Shown here: piece by piece, positions 54,834 through 64,000 of the stretch
Position numbering within the stretch: the stretch's first letter is position 1
How the letters are laid out: each line of letters opens with the position of its first letter
Assembly: GCA_947476275.1 (NCBI GenBank)
Contig: CANJPQ010000010.1
Location: 1-64,000 of the forward strand
Direction: 5' to 3'
Length of the DNA stretch: 64,000 bases
Source: Fidelibacterota bacterium
GTDB lineage: Bacteria; Pseudomonadota; Alphaproteobacteria; Rhodospirillales; Rhodospirillaceae
The notes under the pieces: generated by a model
Told to the model about the DNA's origin: nothing
What the model saw: only the letters and a program-made list of their open reading frames with translations
The model's database searches: none
Translations under genes and position numbers: made by a program

Positions 54834-55496
54834 ATGTCGACGGACTTGCATCTCATTCTCGCCAACAAAGCCTATTCGTCGTGGTCGATGCGGCCCTGGA
54901 TCGCGATGAAGGTCGCAGGCCTGCCGTTCCGCGAGACCACCATCAGCCTCGGTCAGGACGCGACCTCGACGGAGATCAAGAAGCACTCCGCCGCCGGCAA
55001 AGTGCCGGTGCTTAAACACGGCGACATCACGGTGTGGGATTCGCTCGCGATCCTCGATTACCTCGCCGATGCGTTCTACGACCGCCACTGGTGGCCAAGC
55101 GATCCCCACGCCCGCGCCATGGCGCGTTCGATCTCCGCGGAGATGCATTCGGGCTTCCAAGCCTTGCGCAGCAACATGCCGATGAACGTGCGCCGCCATT
55201 GGCCCGAGCGCGGCCGCGCGCCCGGCGTGGCGGAAGACGTCGCGCGCATCACCACCATCTGGCGCGAGGCGCGCGCTCGCTTCGGCCAGGAGGGCCCGTT
55301 CCTGTTCGGCCGCTTCAGCCACGCGGATGCGATGTATGCGCCCGTGGTCACGCGCTTCAAAACCTACGTCGTGGACGTGGACCCCGTGTCCCAGGCTTAC
55401 TGCGACGCGATCCTTGCGCTCCCGGCGATGCGGGAATGGTACGACCTGGCCGCGAAAGAGCCCTGGGTGATCGAGAAATACGAAGCGGCGCCGTAG
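54834..55496 (+). CDS. Glutathione S-transferase family protein
   Basis: 220 residues. The N-terminal thioredoxin-like domain shows NKAYSSWSMRPW (likely catalytic Ser), GKVPVLKHGDITVWDSLAI (the cis-Pro and the glutathione gamma-Glu site). The C-terminal helical domain follows from about residue 85. A strong AAGGAGG ribosome-binding site lies at 54819-54825. It ends the hisC-tyrA operon. The 197 bp after it hold no gene. Confidence 0.92.
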   Translation: MSTDLHLILANKAYSSWSMRPWIAMKVAGLPFRETTISLGQDATSTEIKKHSAAGKVPVLKHGDITVWDSLAILDYLADAFYDRHWWPSDPHARAMARSISAEMHSGFQALRSNMPMNVRRHWPERGRAPGVAEDVARITTIWREARARFGQEGPFLFGRFSHADAMYAPVVTRFKTYVVDVDPVSQAYCDAILALPAMREWYDLAAKEPWVIEKYEAAP

Positions 55497-55693
55497 CCCC
55501 TGCAACCGTTCCGCGTGCCGGGGCGTAAGTCCGCCATACGTTGCGTCGAGGCGCGCCCGGCTTTCTCTATCGCCGGTTGATATCGCGAAGCTGATTTCTC
55601 GTATTGCGGCGATGGGTTAAGCTCCCTTCGGCCAATGCCGCGGCGGGATCGGCGGACGGCAAAAACCGCTTTAGGGACTTAGGGTTAGGCGGA

Positions 55694-55912
55694 ATGCGAC
55701 GGCTTTGGGCAATTCTCAAGCGGGACCTGCGCGTCCACGCACGGGACGACCGCGGCCAGACGGTTCTGATCGTGGCTGCGGTGCTCATGGGCGTGGCCCT
55801 CACCGCCGCCGCCGTGTTCCTCAATCTCGACGCCGGCAAGCGCATCATCGAGCGCCTGAAGTCCGGCAATGCCCGTCAGGCGTCCGCGGGACCGGCGCTC
55901 ATCGCCTACTAA
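55694..55912 (+). CDS. N-terminal membrane segment of the giant pseudopilin-like protein, cut by TAA
   Basis: 72 codons, MRRLWAILKRDLRVHARDDR, then GQTVLIVAAVLMGVALTAAA, a hydrophobic helix placed as in prepilins but without the F-T-L-I-E pattern. It ends ...GPALIAY-TAA at 55910-55912. The same frame stays open from 55913 to 60340, and the residues just after the stop (LKSSGTNGADGFLPCPD) continue the alignment to the pseudopilin at 49.1-50.0 kb. I read this as the true 5' end of the giant gene. Confidence 0.75.
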   Translation: MRRLWAILKRDLRVHARDDRGQTVLIVAAVLMGVALTAAAVFLNLDAGKRIIERLKSGNARQASAGPALIAY

Positions 55913-58900
55913 CTCAAAAGCAGCGGCACGAATGGCGCCGACGGGTTCCTGCCATGCCCGGACAGCAAGGACACCCCGGACGGCAACGCCGGGCCGACCG
56001 GCGGCGTCGGCGGATCGCCCACCGCGGCAACGATGCACACGTTCTGCGATGGCACGACCCATCCGAATGTTGGCGTGCTGCCATGGAAAGATCTCGGGCT
56101 CAGCCGCGACCAGGCCATCGACGCGCAGGGCAACTTCTACACCTACGTGGTGTCGAAGGATTCCGTTCAAGTGTGCCGGCAGATCACGCCGGACTACGGG
56201 TCCAGCGGCGCGGCCCTAACGGGTACGCTGAATTCCACCGCCGCATCGATCAACGTGCAGACCGTGTCCAGCACGTCGCTGGTCGATACCGGCCAGAAGG
56301 TGCCGTTCGCCATCATTGGCCATGGGCTCAACAAGCTCGGCGCGCGGTCCTACTCGGGCAACAAGGATTTGACCGACGCCCTGTCGGTCGGTGAAGTTGC
56401 CAACGCCCATCCGCATAAAGGGGCGGCTGCGTCCAAGACGGCGATCGCGAGCGGTCCTTACACCGGGCCCGACGGTCAGTCCACGGACGGCAGTTCCAGC
56501 ACGGCGTTCGACGATCAGGTCTATATCCCCACGACCGCCGCGTTGGAGAAAATGTGCCTGAGCCTCGCCGGCAAGACGTCGGTCAACGCGACGCTCAACG
56601 AATCCTTCGGCGACAACAACGGCGCGTTCAACGCCGCCAAGGTCGATACCGGTCAAAGCGACGCGACGGTTGCGTTTGCACAGCAGAGCGTCAACGGCAC
56701 CGCGACCAACACGTCGAACTATGTTGCGAATTTCGCCGGCGCTCAGGCGCTGTTTACCAACGCCGCCAACTATATTTTTAATCCTACCGTGCTGCCCGTG
56801 CATGTGGAGGCAATCTGGACGCCGGGACGGACGCTCAACTCGACGGTCTGCGCCGCCGATCCGGGCATGTCGATCGCCACGCGCGTCACCCCAGCCGACC
56901 GCACCGCGTCTTCCGACATATTCGGTGCGAACAATGCACACGGCATCACCTTCCGCTACTTCAGTACCGGCTTCGGCACGAACACCATTTCCATTCGCGA
57001 CCAGAGCGGCGTTTTGGTGTCGTCGGCCACCAACACGAATACCGCGGACCAGAACTACACGCTCATTTGCGAGAAGACCTACCGGATCGAAGCCTACGAC
57101 GATGGCAATCGCGTGTGGGCGCGCATCACCCAGACCGACGATCCCACGAACTATGCGATGGTCAGCACCAGCGGCATCACCAGCGATCTCGACGGCGACA
57201 ACCGCGTCGCGTTCATCGGCGGGGGCACGCACGTAAATTATATCGACGATGTCGTCATCGGCCCGGCGATGCTGTCGGTTGAAACGGCTGTGAACCCGGA
57301 CGCCACAAGCAGCACAAACTTCGACGGCAACCGTGGCGTCATCAGTGCCGGCCAACAGTTGCTGACTACATTGACAAGTGCGGCGACCTTCGAGGCGATG
57401 GTCCGTCCGCGCGCGTATCCCAGCACGACGGCTTCCAAGGCCGTCATCATGGGCCAGTGGAGTGAGGCGGATACGGCTGCAACTCCGCAGAACAATTCGT
57501 TCCGCGTCTACATCACCCCGACCGGCGCCGTTGGCGTCGATCTGGCCGGCGGCAAGGCTAACGGCGGCAGCGCTGCGGATACCAATGTCAACGAATCTCA
57601 CACCTTCGGCGCAGTTCCGCTCGACGAATGGACGATGGTGTCGGTGGTCTACAGTAACTCGGCACAGACGGTGTCAGTTTATCTGAACGGCGTGCTTTCG
57701 GGCACGGCGACCACCACGATCAGCACGTCGTTGGCGCTTCCGGCGACAAGCCGCGGCATCTTCGCCGGCACCCACAATTTCTATGCCGGCGCCGACGGAA
57801 GCGGGAACGCGCATTATTTCACCGGCGATATCGCCGACGTCCGCTACTGGGACGGCGCGCGCACCGTCGCCAATATTGCCAGCACCTACCGCACGCGCTT
57901 GTCTTATCTCACCACCGGCGTCACCGAACTGGACGCGGCCTCGAGCAACATCCATCTCCGGCTGAACTGGAAGCTCGACGCCGATCCCTACAACAGCGAC
58001 GTCAACATCACCTCGACCACAGCGAACAACACCGGCGTGGATACCGGCAGCTATTCGCCCCCGGCTGGCACGTTGACCGGTGCGACGGCCGCCACCAGTG
58101 CTCGCTATGTCGCCAGCTTGAGCGCCTTCCTGCCGCCGTTCGCGGATGATGTTTGCCCGGCCAGTTCCATCGCCGGGCTTCGCCAGTGCGATTTCCGCAA
58201 TCGGTCGTCGAATGTGTTCGTCGGCTTGGCCGCGAACATGTTGATTCCGGCAAATCTGCAGAGCGTCTACGCCAAGCTCTGGGGCGGCGGCGGCGGCGGC
58301 TATTACAACAGCACCGGCTCGCTGCAGAGCGCGGGCGGCGGCGGCGGCTTCACTGGCGGCAAGATCTACGCGACCAACACCAGCACCACACCCTCCCTGA
58401 TCGGCACCAAGTATCTGCGATTTGCCGTCGGCGGCGCTGGCATCGGCAACGCCTCGACCGCACTCAACGGTGCCGGCGGCGGCGGAGCCACCGCTGTGTC
58501 GCTTGCCGATACGGCGGGGGCGGCCACGGCCAGCGTGCTGCTGGCCGCCGGCGGCGGCGGCGGCGCGAGCTACAGCAACCAGACCGGCATCACCAGTTTC
58601 ATTCAGTGCAGCACGGCGGCCGGCACAACCAACCAGTGCGGTCTCGGCGCGGGCGGCGGTGGCGCGATCGATGCGATCACCGCGGCGACCAATGCCCCCA
58701 CACGGGCGCCGGATGCCAGCGCCACTCTGTGCGGCGGAAAGCCGGGCACGCTCGCGGCCGCGAGCTACGGCACCGACCCGACCAATATGTTCTGCAGCTC
58801 CGGCGGCATTGCGCCCACCAACGGCGCCACGGGTGGCACCGGCAGCGGCACCGCCACGGGCGGCGCGGCGCGTGTGAACAATACGGCGGGCCTGGGATCA

Positions 58901-60340
58901 GGCGGTGCCGGATACGATGGGGTCGCAGGAACAGTGGCGATTCCCGGCACGGGTATCGCGGGTGCTGGCGGGGGCGGCGGCGGCGTATACACGGTGGACG
59001 CGTCGTTTGTGCCCGCTACAGGTGGCGCAGGCGCGGGCGGGTACGAGCGTTTCTCGAGCACGACGATCACGGTCAACACTGCGCCGGCCGACGGCGATAC
59101 GATCCGCGTGACGTTCTCGAACAGCAGCTATACGCCGACGACAGTCACGGCAAGCTACCCGGTTTCCGGTACGATTACCGCAAACACGCTTGCCACCAAT
59201 CTTGCCAGTCAGATCGCGGGGACCAGCTCCGGATTCGGACTTTCGGCTTATGTCGATGCGACGCTGCTGAACACCGTTCACGTGCTCCAGCACGGCGACC
59301 GCTCGGAACTCACGACCGCCGCCGACGCCACGCTGTTTGGGGCCACCGGTCACGCGTCCACGACGCTGGATCTGAGCGCGGCGTGCACGGGGAATGTCGT
59401 CGGGACCATTACGGTGGTTGGGCCCGTCGCGATCGGGGATACCATCACGGCGAATTTCACCAACCCGACGCTTAGCGCCACATCGGCCGCCGCCGTCAAC
59501 GGCGACGGCCCGACCCAACTGGCAACGAAGCTTGCGACCGCCATTAACGGCTTGTCGAATTTCAGTACCGGGCTTACCGGTGCCGTCATCACAGTCAGTA
59601 ATTCTGCCTGCAATACCGGGACGCCGACCACGGTGACCACTGTGACCAGTGCGACGTCGCCGATCAGCATCAGCCCCACGACCTTGGCCACGTCCGGCAC
59701 GTCCAACGGCTTCGGCGGCGGCGGCGGCGGCGGGTTTGCGCAAGCCTCGCCCTATGTGCGCAACGCCGCCGGACAAGCCGGCCTCACCGATCTCTACGGC
59801 CGCGCCGGTCGCAGCTCCGGGTACGGCACGGCGACGATCACCATTCCGGGTGCCCCGACGGGTACGCAGACCGTTGCTCTGGCTTTCAGAAACACCGCCC
59901 CCACAACGCCGACCACGCTTGTCACGATTACATCGGCCGCTCTCACAGGCGCCTCCACGCCGACGTCGGTCGCGGCGGACCTCGTCACCCAGATCAATGC
60001 CGACACGACGTTGCGGGCCGCGGGTATCACCGCTTCCAACGCAGCGGGCGTCATCACGTACCGCTGGACCGGTACGGCGTCCTACAATCCGTATTCGGTC
60101 GATGTCAGGGCGACGGTTTCCGATGGCAGCATTGCGACCGTTGCCTTCTATCCCGGCGCGACCACGGCAACGACCGCCACGAGCGTTTCCGCGAGCGGCT
60201 ACACCACCGGTTACGACTATTACTATTCGCCCTCTTATGCGACGGGCGTGTCCGCGACGCCGGCCGCGGGCGGCAGCAGGGGTCTCTCCGGCACCTCCGG
60301 CCCTGACGGCAGGCCCGGTGCCGCGGTAATCATCTGGTAG
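55913..60340 (+). pseudogene. Giant pseudopilin-linked LamG-like/glycine-rich surface protein (downstream of in-frame TAA)
   Basis: 1475 codons open after the TAA; the first ATG is at 56033 and lacks a ribosome-binding site. Order of parts: a pseudopilin-like globular domain (LPCPD, VLPWKDLGL, IIGHGLNKLGA, FDDQVYIP...C) to about residue 190; a concanavalin-like segment; a LamG-like domain near residues 420-640 (ATFEAMVRPRAYPS, TMVSVVYSNSAQTVSVYLNG, GDIADVRYWDGAR); glycine-rich stretches (runs of 4-6 Gly) near 770-1040; then three repeats of about 90-100 residues (GDTIRVTFSN, GDTITANFTN, TQTVALAFRN). It is probably an adhesin or tip lectin. It could also be expressed by readthrough or be decayed. 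Confidence 0.72.
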
Positions 60341-60347
60341 TCGCGGC

Positions 60348-61424
60348 TTACGGCACCGCGAGCGGCGGCCACGCGATCTCCCGCAACGTCCCCAGCTGCA
60401 ACGGTCCCGCGCTCACGGCGCGGTCTTGCAGCGTCAGCGGCACGGCGAGTTCCTGAACCCCGGCGGCATTCGGGCGCATCAACAGCGCCAGGCCCAGGCG
60501 CGCCACACTTGCGGCTTGCGCGGAAAGAATGCCGGCTTTGGCGAGCCCGTCCATCAATTCCGCGCCGCCTTGCACGCGCAAGCTCGCCGCGCCGGTCGGC
60601 TGAAGCTTCTCATCCAGCGCGAACGTGCCGCTCCCGGCCACGCGGATCGGCGCCCAGTCGAGCGCGGCGCTGCGGATTTCCACCGTGCCGCCGCCCGCGC
60701 GCCAAACGTCCAGCACCTGCGGCAGGGCCCCAGGCGTCAAGCTGCCCGTCAGTTCGGCGGTGAGGGCCGCCCGCGCGATCGGCGCGTCCAGCGGCAACAC
60801 GCTCGGCGGCATTGCCACGTCGCGCGCTTCCATCTCCGCCCGCGCCGTCGGCGGCAGGGTGGGGCTGGTGGAGGGAACCGTGTCCGTGTCGAGAATCTCC
60901 GCGTCCACGCGGCCAGATCCGATGCGCACAAGTGGCGCGCCATCTTGGGTCGTGCGCACCGTCAGCTGGGTTGCCGTCAGCGTGCTGTGTCGCAAGCGTC
61001 CGCCCCAGGCCAAGCCAATCACGGCGCGCGCGTCTTCGGCGGCGATAAGCAGCGCCGTCCTTGGCGCGTCGCCATACGCCAGCGTATGGGTGCCGGCCAC
61101 GTCGACGGTGAGACGGTGAAACCCGAGCGCCGCGGTGCTGATCACCACGCGCGGCGATCGAAATTCCCATCCACCGGCGCTCACCGGCGTGGTCGCGACC
61201 ACATCCGGCACGGTGATGACGATGCGTCCCGGAAAACCCGCCGTCTGCCACTCCCCGGTGGCGATGGTCAGGCCGCCGCCTTGCTGCTGCGCCAGCCACG
61301 CGCGCGTGCCGTCGCGTACGACCTTCGCCGTGGCGAACCACGCCGCAACATATGCTCCCGCCAGCACCGCCACCGCGATGCCGCCGCGCGTGATCCACTT
61401 TGTGTGCGTCGGGTTTGTGTTCAT
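60348..61424 (-). CDS. DUF2125 envelope protein
   Basis: 358 residues. An N-terminal membrane helix (GIAVAVLAGAYVAAWFATA, about residues 15-33) is followed by a long beta-rich region with TGEWQTAGFPGRIVI, HTLAYGD and a C-terminal half rich in Ala and Leu, matching DUF2125, which has no established function. It is probably periplasmic and anchored by the helix. It ends 7 bp from the giant gene. Confidence 0.87.
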   Translation of the reverse strand: MNTNPTHTKWITRGGIAVAVLAGAYVAAWFATAKVVRDGTRAWLAQQQGGGLTIATGEWQTAGFPGRIVITVPDVVATTPVSAGGWEFRSPRVVISTAALGFHRLTVDVAGTHTLAYGDAPRTALLIAAEDARAVIGLAWGGRLRHSTLTATQLTVRTTQDGAPLVRIGSGRVDAEILDTDTVPSTSPTLPPTARAEMEARDVAMPPSVLPLDAPIARAALTAELTGSLTPGALPQVLDVWRAGGGTVEIRSAALDWAPIRVAGSGTFALDEKLQPTGAASLRVQGGAELMDGLAKAGILSAQAASVARLGLALLMRPNAAGVQELAVPLTLQDRAVSAGPLQLGTLREIAWPPLAVP

Positions 61425-61461
61425 CGTGGCATCGACCCTAACACGGCGCTAAAACCACGCC

Positions 61462-62091
61462 ATGAGCGCTTCGATCCCATCGCCCGACGTCAGCGGCAAG
61501 CCTTACGTCCCCGCGCCCGTGCCCGACGGCGATCCGCCGCTGGATGTGAACGATCTGTGGGTGTTCGGCTACGGCTCGCTGATGTGGCGGCCGGGATTCG
61601 CCTTCGTCGAGACCAGCCCGGCGCGGCTGCCCGGCTATCGCCGCGACATGTGCCTGCTGTCGTTCCACTACCGCGGCACCCACGACGTGCCGGGCCTGGT
61701 GTGCGGACTGATGGCCGGGCCCAGCGGCGGTGGGGATTGCAGCGGCCGCGCCTATCGCATCGCGGCGGTCGATGCGGATCACGCGCTGGAATATCTCGAT
61801 GCGCGCGAACTCATCACCGATATCTATATCCCGCGGCATCTGCCGATCTCACTGGCCGCGGGCCGCACCGCCGTCGCGCGGGTGTATCTCGCCGACACCG
61901 CCCACGAACAATTCGTCGGCGATTGGAGCGATGCGGACAAAGTGCGTCACATCCTGCAAGGCAAGGGCAGCGAAGGGCGCAGCCTGGAATACCTGCGCAA
62001 TCTCGTGCAGCACCTGCACGAACTCGGCATCGCGGACGCCCATATGGAAGCGCTGCTAAAGGCCGCCGATACGCTGGAATCTACGTCTTGA
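61462..62091 (+). CDS. ChaC-type gamma-glutamylcyclotransferase
   Basis: 209 residues. The signature YGSL occurs in LWVFGYGSLMWRPGF and the catalytic Glu in ALEYLDARELI. It converts gamma-glutamyl peptides, chiefly glutathione, to 5-oxoproline. It overlaps the convergent monooxygenase gene by 11 bp and is divergent from the DUF2125 gene. Confidence 0.93.
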   Translation: MSASIPSPDVSGKPYVPAPVPDGDPPLDVNDLWVFGYGSLMWRPGFAFVETSPARLPGYRRDMCLLSFHYRGTHDVPGLVCGLMAGPSGGGDCSGRAYRIAAVDADHALEYLDARELITDIYIPRHLPISLAAGRTAVARVYLADTAHEQFVGDWSDADKVRHILQGKGSEGRSLEYLRNLVQHLHELGIADAHMEALLKAADTLESTS

Positions 62092-63292
62092 GAGCCGCGG
62101 CGGCCGCGGCTTGGCGCTTCTTGAGCTCTTCGTCCGGACCGCCGCCGATGCCCAGGGCCGCTTTGGCATAGTTCGAACCGGCCACGTCCCAGCTCAACGC
62201 CCGGTGCGCCGCACCCGCCAACGTGTCCGCGAACATCATCTGCACTGGATTGCCATCGTCCACGCCCACCGCGCCCATGGCCTCAATCAACCGCAGGCCA
62301 GAGCGCCGCGACAGGTTGGCGATATAGGCGCAGTTGCGTTTGAAGCGCTGGGTTTCCATGTAGGTCAGGTCGCCGTCCGCCGCGGCCACACTGTTCATGT
62401 AATCCAGGTCGGCGCGATACAGCGCGTGTGCCGCGTCGATCTCGGCGGCGCTCTCCGCCACGCGCATTTGCAGCGCCTGGTAGTCCGCGACTTTGCTGCC
62501 GTCCAACGCCGTACGGCTGCCCATCTGCGCGATGAAGCTGTCCAGCGCGCCGCGCGCGCACCCCAGCGTCGGCCCGGCGACGGAATAGGCGAACACTTCC
62601 AACATCGGCAGCTTGTAGGTCCAGCCCGGGTTGAGCGTCTGGCCCGGCGAGGTCTTGCTGTTCAATGCCGCGACCCGCGTGACGCGCGCCGTCGGTACGA
62701 ACACGTCGTCGACGATGATGTTGTTGCTGCCGGTGGACTTCATGCCCGGCACGTTCCACACGTCCTTGATGCTGTATTGACCTTGCTTGAACATGATCAT
62801 CAGCAGGTCCGGCGGCCCGTCCGGCTTCGGCATCGGCGTCATCAGCGCGCACCAGCCGCAGTGATGCACGCCGCTGGTCCACATCCATTCGCCCGTGACG
62901 CGATAGCCGCCGTCGACCGCCACGGCCTTGCTGCCGGGATTGGAGGCGAACGCAGCGGCGATCAGCGCGTCCGGATTGTCGGTGAGGACTTCTTCCTGGG
63001 TCGCGACGGCGAACTTGCCCATCCACCAGTTATGGCTGCCGATGATGCCCGCCACCCACCCGGCGGAGCCGTCATGGCGCGCAAGCTCCATGGCGATATC
63101 GGTATGCGCCCCGAACGGCAGTTCGAACCCGCCCCAGCGCTTGGGCAGGCAGGCGCGCAGCACGCCACTGTCCACCAGGTCGGCCATGGTCTCGTCCGGC
63201 ATGCGGCGCAGTTCCGCAGCCTTCTTGCGTCGCGCGACCAACTTCGGGCCCAGCGCCGCCGCCTTTGCAACCAGATCCGCCGTGGTGGTCAT
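62081..63292 (-). CDS. Acyl-CoA-dehydrogenase-fold flavin monooxygenase
   Basis: 403 residues of the group D flavin-dependent monooxygenase/acyl-CoA dehydrogenase fold (HsaA/DszC/HpaB-like): GSHNWWMGKFA, YRVTGEWMWTSGVHHCGWC, WNVPGMKSTGSNNIIVDDVFVP and MGAVGVDDGNPVQ. The catalytic base Glu of true acyl-CoA dehydrogenases is not obvious. It would need a flavin reductase, not seen here. The ATG at 63292 is used. It lies 11 bp downstream of the isocitrate-lyase-family gene. Confidence 0.85.
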   Translation of the reverse strand: MTTTADLVAKAAALGPKLVARRKKAAELRRMPDETMADLVDSGVLRACLPKRWGGFELPFGAHTDIAMELARHDGSAGWVAGIIGSHNWWMGKFAVATQEEVLTDNPDALIAAAFASNPGSKAVAVDGGYRVTGEWMWTSGVHHCGWCALMTPMPKPDGPPDLLMIMFKQGQYSIKDVWNVPGMKSTGSNNIIVDDVFVPTARVTRVAALNSKTSPGQTLNPGWTYKLPMLEVFAYSVAGPTLGCARGALDSFIAQMGSRTALDGSKVADYQALQMRVAESAAEIDAAHALYRADLDYMNSVAAADGDLTYMETQRFKRNCAYIANLSRRSGLRLIEAMGAVGVDDGNPVQMMFADTLAGAAHRALSWDVAGSNYAKAALGIGGGPDEELKKRQAAAAAALKT

Positions 63293-63303
63293 GGGCGCGC
63301 GGC

Positions 63304-64000
63304 CTAGCCGGTGATCTTGGTCTCGAACGCCTTCACATCGTCGAGGCCCAACTTGGTGTTGGTCTCGGCCAGGGAAGCCATCCGATCCATCCACGGGCGG
63401 GAATCGCCGGTCTTCTTCAGGTGCGCGAAGAATTCCGACACCTGCTTCACGATGATACGCGCGCTCGTCGACGGCCAGATCGTCAGCTTGAAGCCCATCT
63501 CCTCCAGTTCCTTTGCCGACAGCGTCGGCGACAGGCCGGTCTCGGACATGTTGGCCATCTGCGGACCGATGTTGAGCGCGCAGGCCTGCTTCATCTCGTC
63601 GAGCGATTGGGGTCCGTCGAAAAAGGTCATGTCGGCGCCGGCATCGCGAAACGCCTTCGCCCGCCAGATCGCTTCTTCCATGCCGTGCGGCCCGCGCGCG
63701 TCCGTGCGGGCGATGATCACGAGGTTTGGGTCCTTGCGCGCCGCCACGGCCGCCTTGACCTTGCGCACGGCGACGTCGCGCGGCTCGACGAACTTGCCGT
63801 GCATGTGGCCGCACTTCTTCGGCCACACCTGATCTTCAAGCTGCACCGCCGCGACGCCCAGGAATTCCATGCCCTCGACCGTGCGCTTCACATTGGCGAT
63901 GTCGCCGTAGCCGGTGTCGATGTCCACCACCATCGGGATGTTGGACACGCTGCGCATGGCGCGCACGGTTTCTTCCAACTCCGCATAGCCGACAAGGCCC
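63304..64000 (-). CDS. Isocitrate lyase/PEP mutase family protein, 5' end outside the window
   Basis: The visible part begins at the window edge with GLVGYAELEETVRAMRS and includes VVDIDTGYGDIANV (metal-binding Asp), the LEDQVWPKKCGHMHGK signature and IIARTDARGPHGMEEAI. This is the carboxyphosphonoenolpyruvate phosphonomutase/methylisocitrate lyase-like family; the exact reaction (lyase, oxaloacetate decarboxylase or other) is not decided. The protein is missing perhaps 50 N-terminal residues. It probably forms an operon with the monooxygenase. Confidence 0.88.
   Translation of the reverse strand, partial: GLVGYAELEETVRAMRSVSNIPMVVDIDTGYGDIANVKRTVEGMEFLGVAAVQLEDQVWPKKCGHMHGKFVEPRDVAVRKVKAAVAARKDPNLVIIARTDARGPHGMEEAIWRAKAFRDAGADMTFFDGPQSLDEMKQACALNIGPQMANMSETGLSPTLSAKELEEMGFKLTIWPSTSARIIVKQVSEFFAHLKKTGDSRPWMDRMASLAETNTKLGLDDVKAFETKITG

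Overview
The window looks like about 64 kb of a GC-rich alphaproteobacterial chromosome. The main grounds are alphaproteobacterial hallmark loci: AddA/AddB instead of RecBCD, a short HPr kinase with a mannose-type EIIA and HPr, a ChvG/ChvI pair next to ATP-dependent PEP carboxykinase, a DivL-like pseudokinase next to tsaE-amgK-murU, and metX-metW. The genus cannot be fixed from the sequence; a Rhizomicrobium/Micropepsis-like relative is only a guess. The first 46 bases are pure C and are probably a contig-end artefact.

Layout. 0.1-13 kb (minus strand): divL-like gene, tsaE, amgK, murU, addB, addA, a HAD phosphatase and a Rieske oxygenase. tsaE through the HAD gene are chained by ATGA/GTGA overlaps and are probably one translationally coupled unit covering tRNA modification, MurNAc recycling and double-strand-break repair. 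13-18.7 kb (minus): hprK, rapZ, EIIA-Man, HPr, enzyme I and ahcY, a regulatory PTS with no sugar permease in the window. 18.8-24.1 kb: an AEC transporter, chvG, chvI and divergent pckA. 24.1-30.9 kb: polA flanked by a zinc-ribbon gene and a TPR gene, then a CcmA-type ABC ATPase coupled to a lipoprotein hydrolase.

A tRNA-Arg(CCG) gene at 31.0 kb precedes an accessory-looking stretch (31-50 kb). It holds a secreted protein with two alternating repeat types, an SGNH/SASA esterase, three SPINDLY/O-GlcNAc-transferase-type (GT41) TPR proteins (one fused to an FkbM methyltransferase), a GT-A-like glycosyltransferase, and a TPR protein with a 2OG-Fe(II) oxygenase domain. Next comes a small pseudopilus set: a membrane-anchored TPR protein, an ExeA-type ATPase, a prepilin peptidase and a pseudopilin. 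Together these suggest surface-protein modification and a minimal pseudopilus system. Four reading frames here and at 55.9 kb are interrupted: an 8-bp tandem duplication, a 1-base frameshift and two in-frame TAA codons. They are either recent decay, phase-switch-like variation or assembly errors.

50-64 kb: a methyltransferase, metW-metX, divergent hisC-tyrA-GST, a giant glycine-rich LamG-like protein whose N-terminal domain resembles the stand-alone pseudopilin, a DUF2125 protein, a ChaC-type cyclotransferase, an acyl-CoA-dehydrogenase-fold monooxygenase, and an isocitrate lyase/PEP-mutase-family gene cut by the window edge.

Promoter-like elements of the form TTGnnn-17 bp-TATGnn precede pckA, tRNA-Arg and hisC, giving a tentative housekeeping promoter consensus for this genome.
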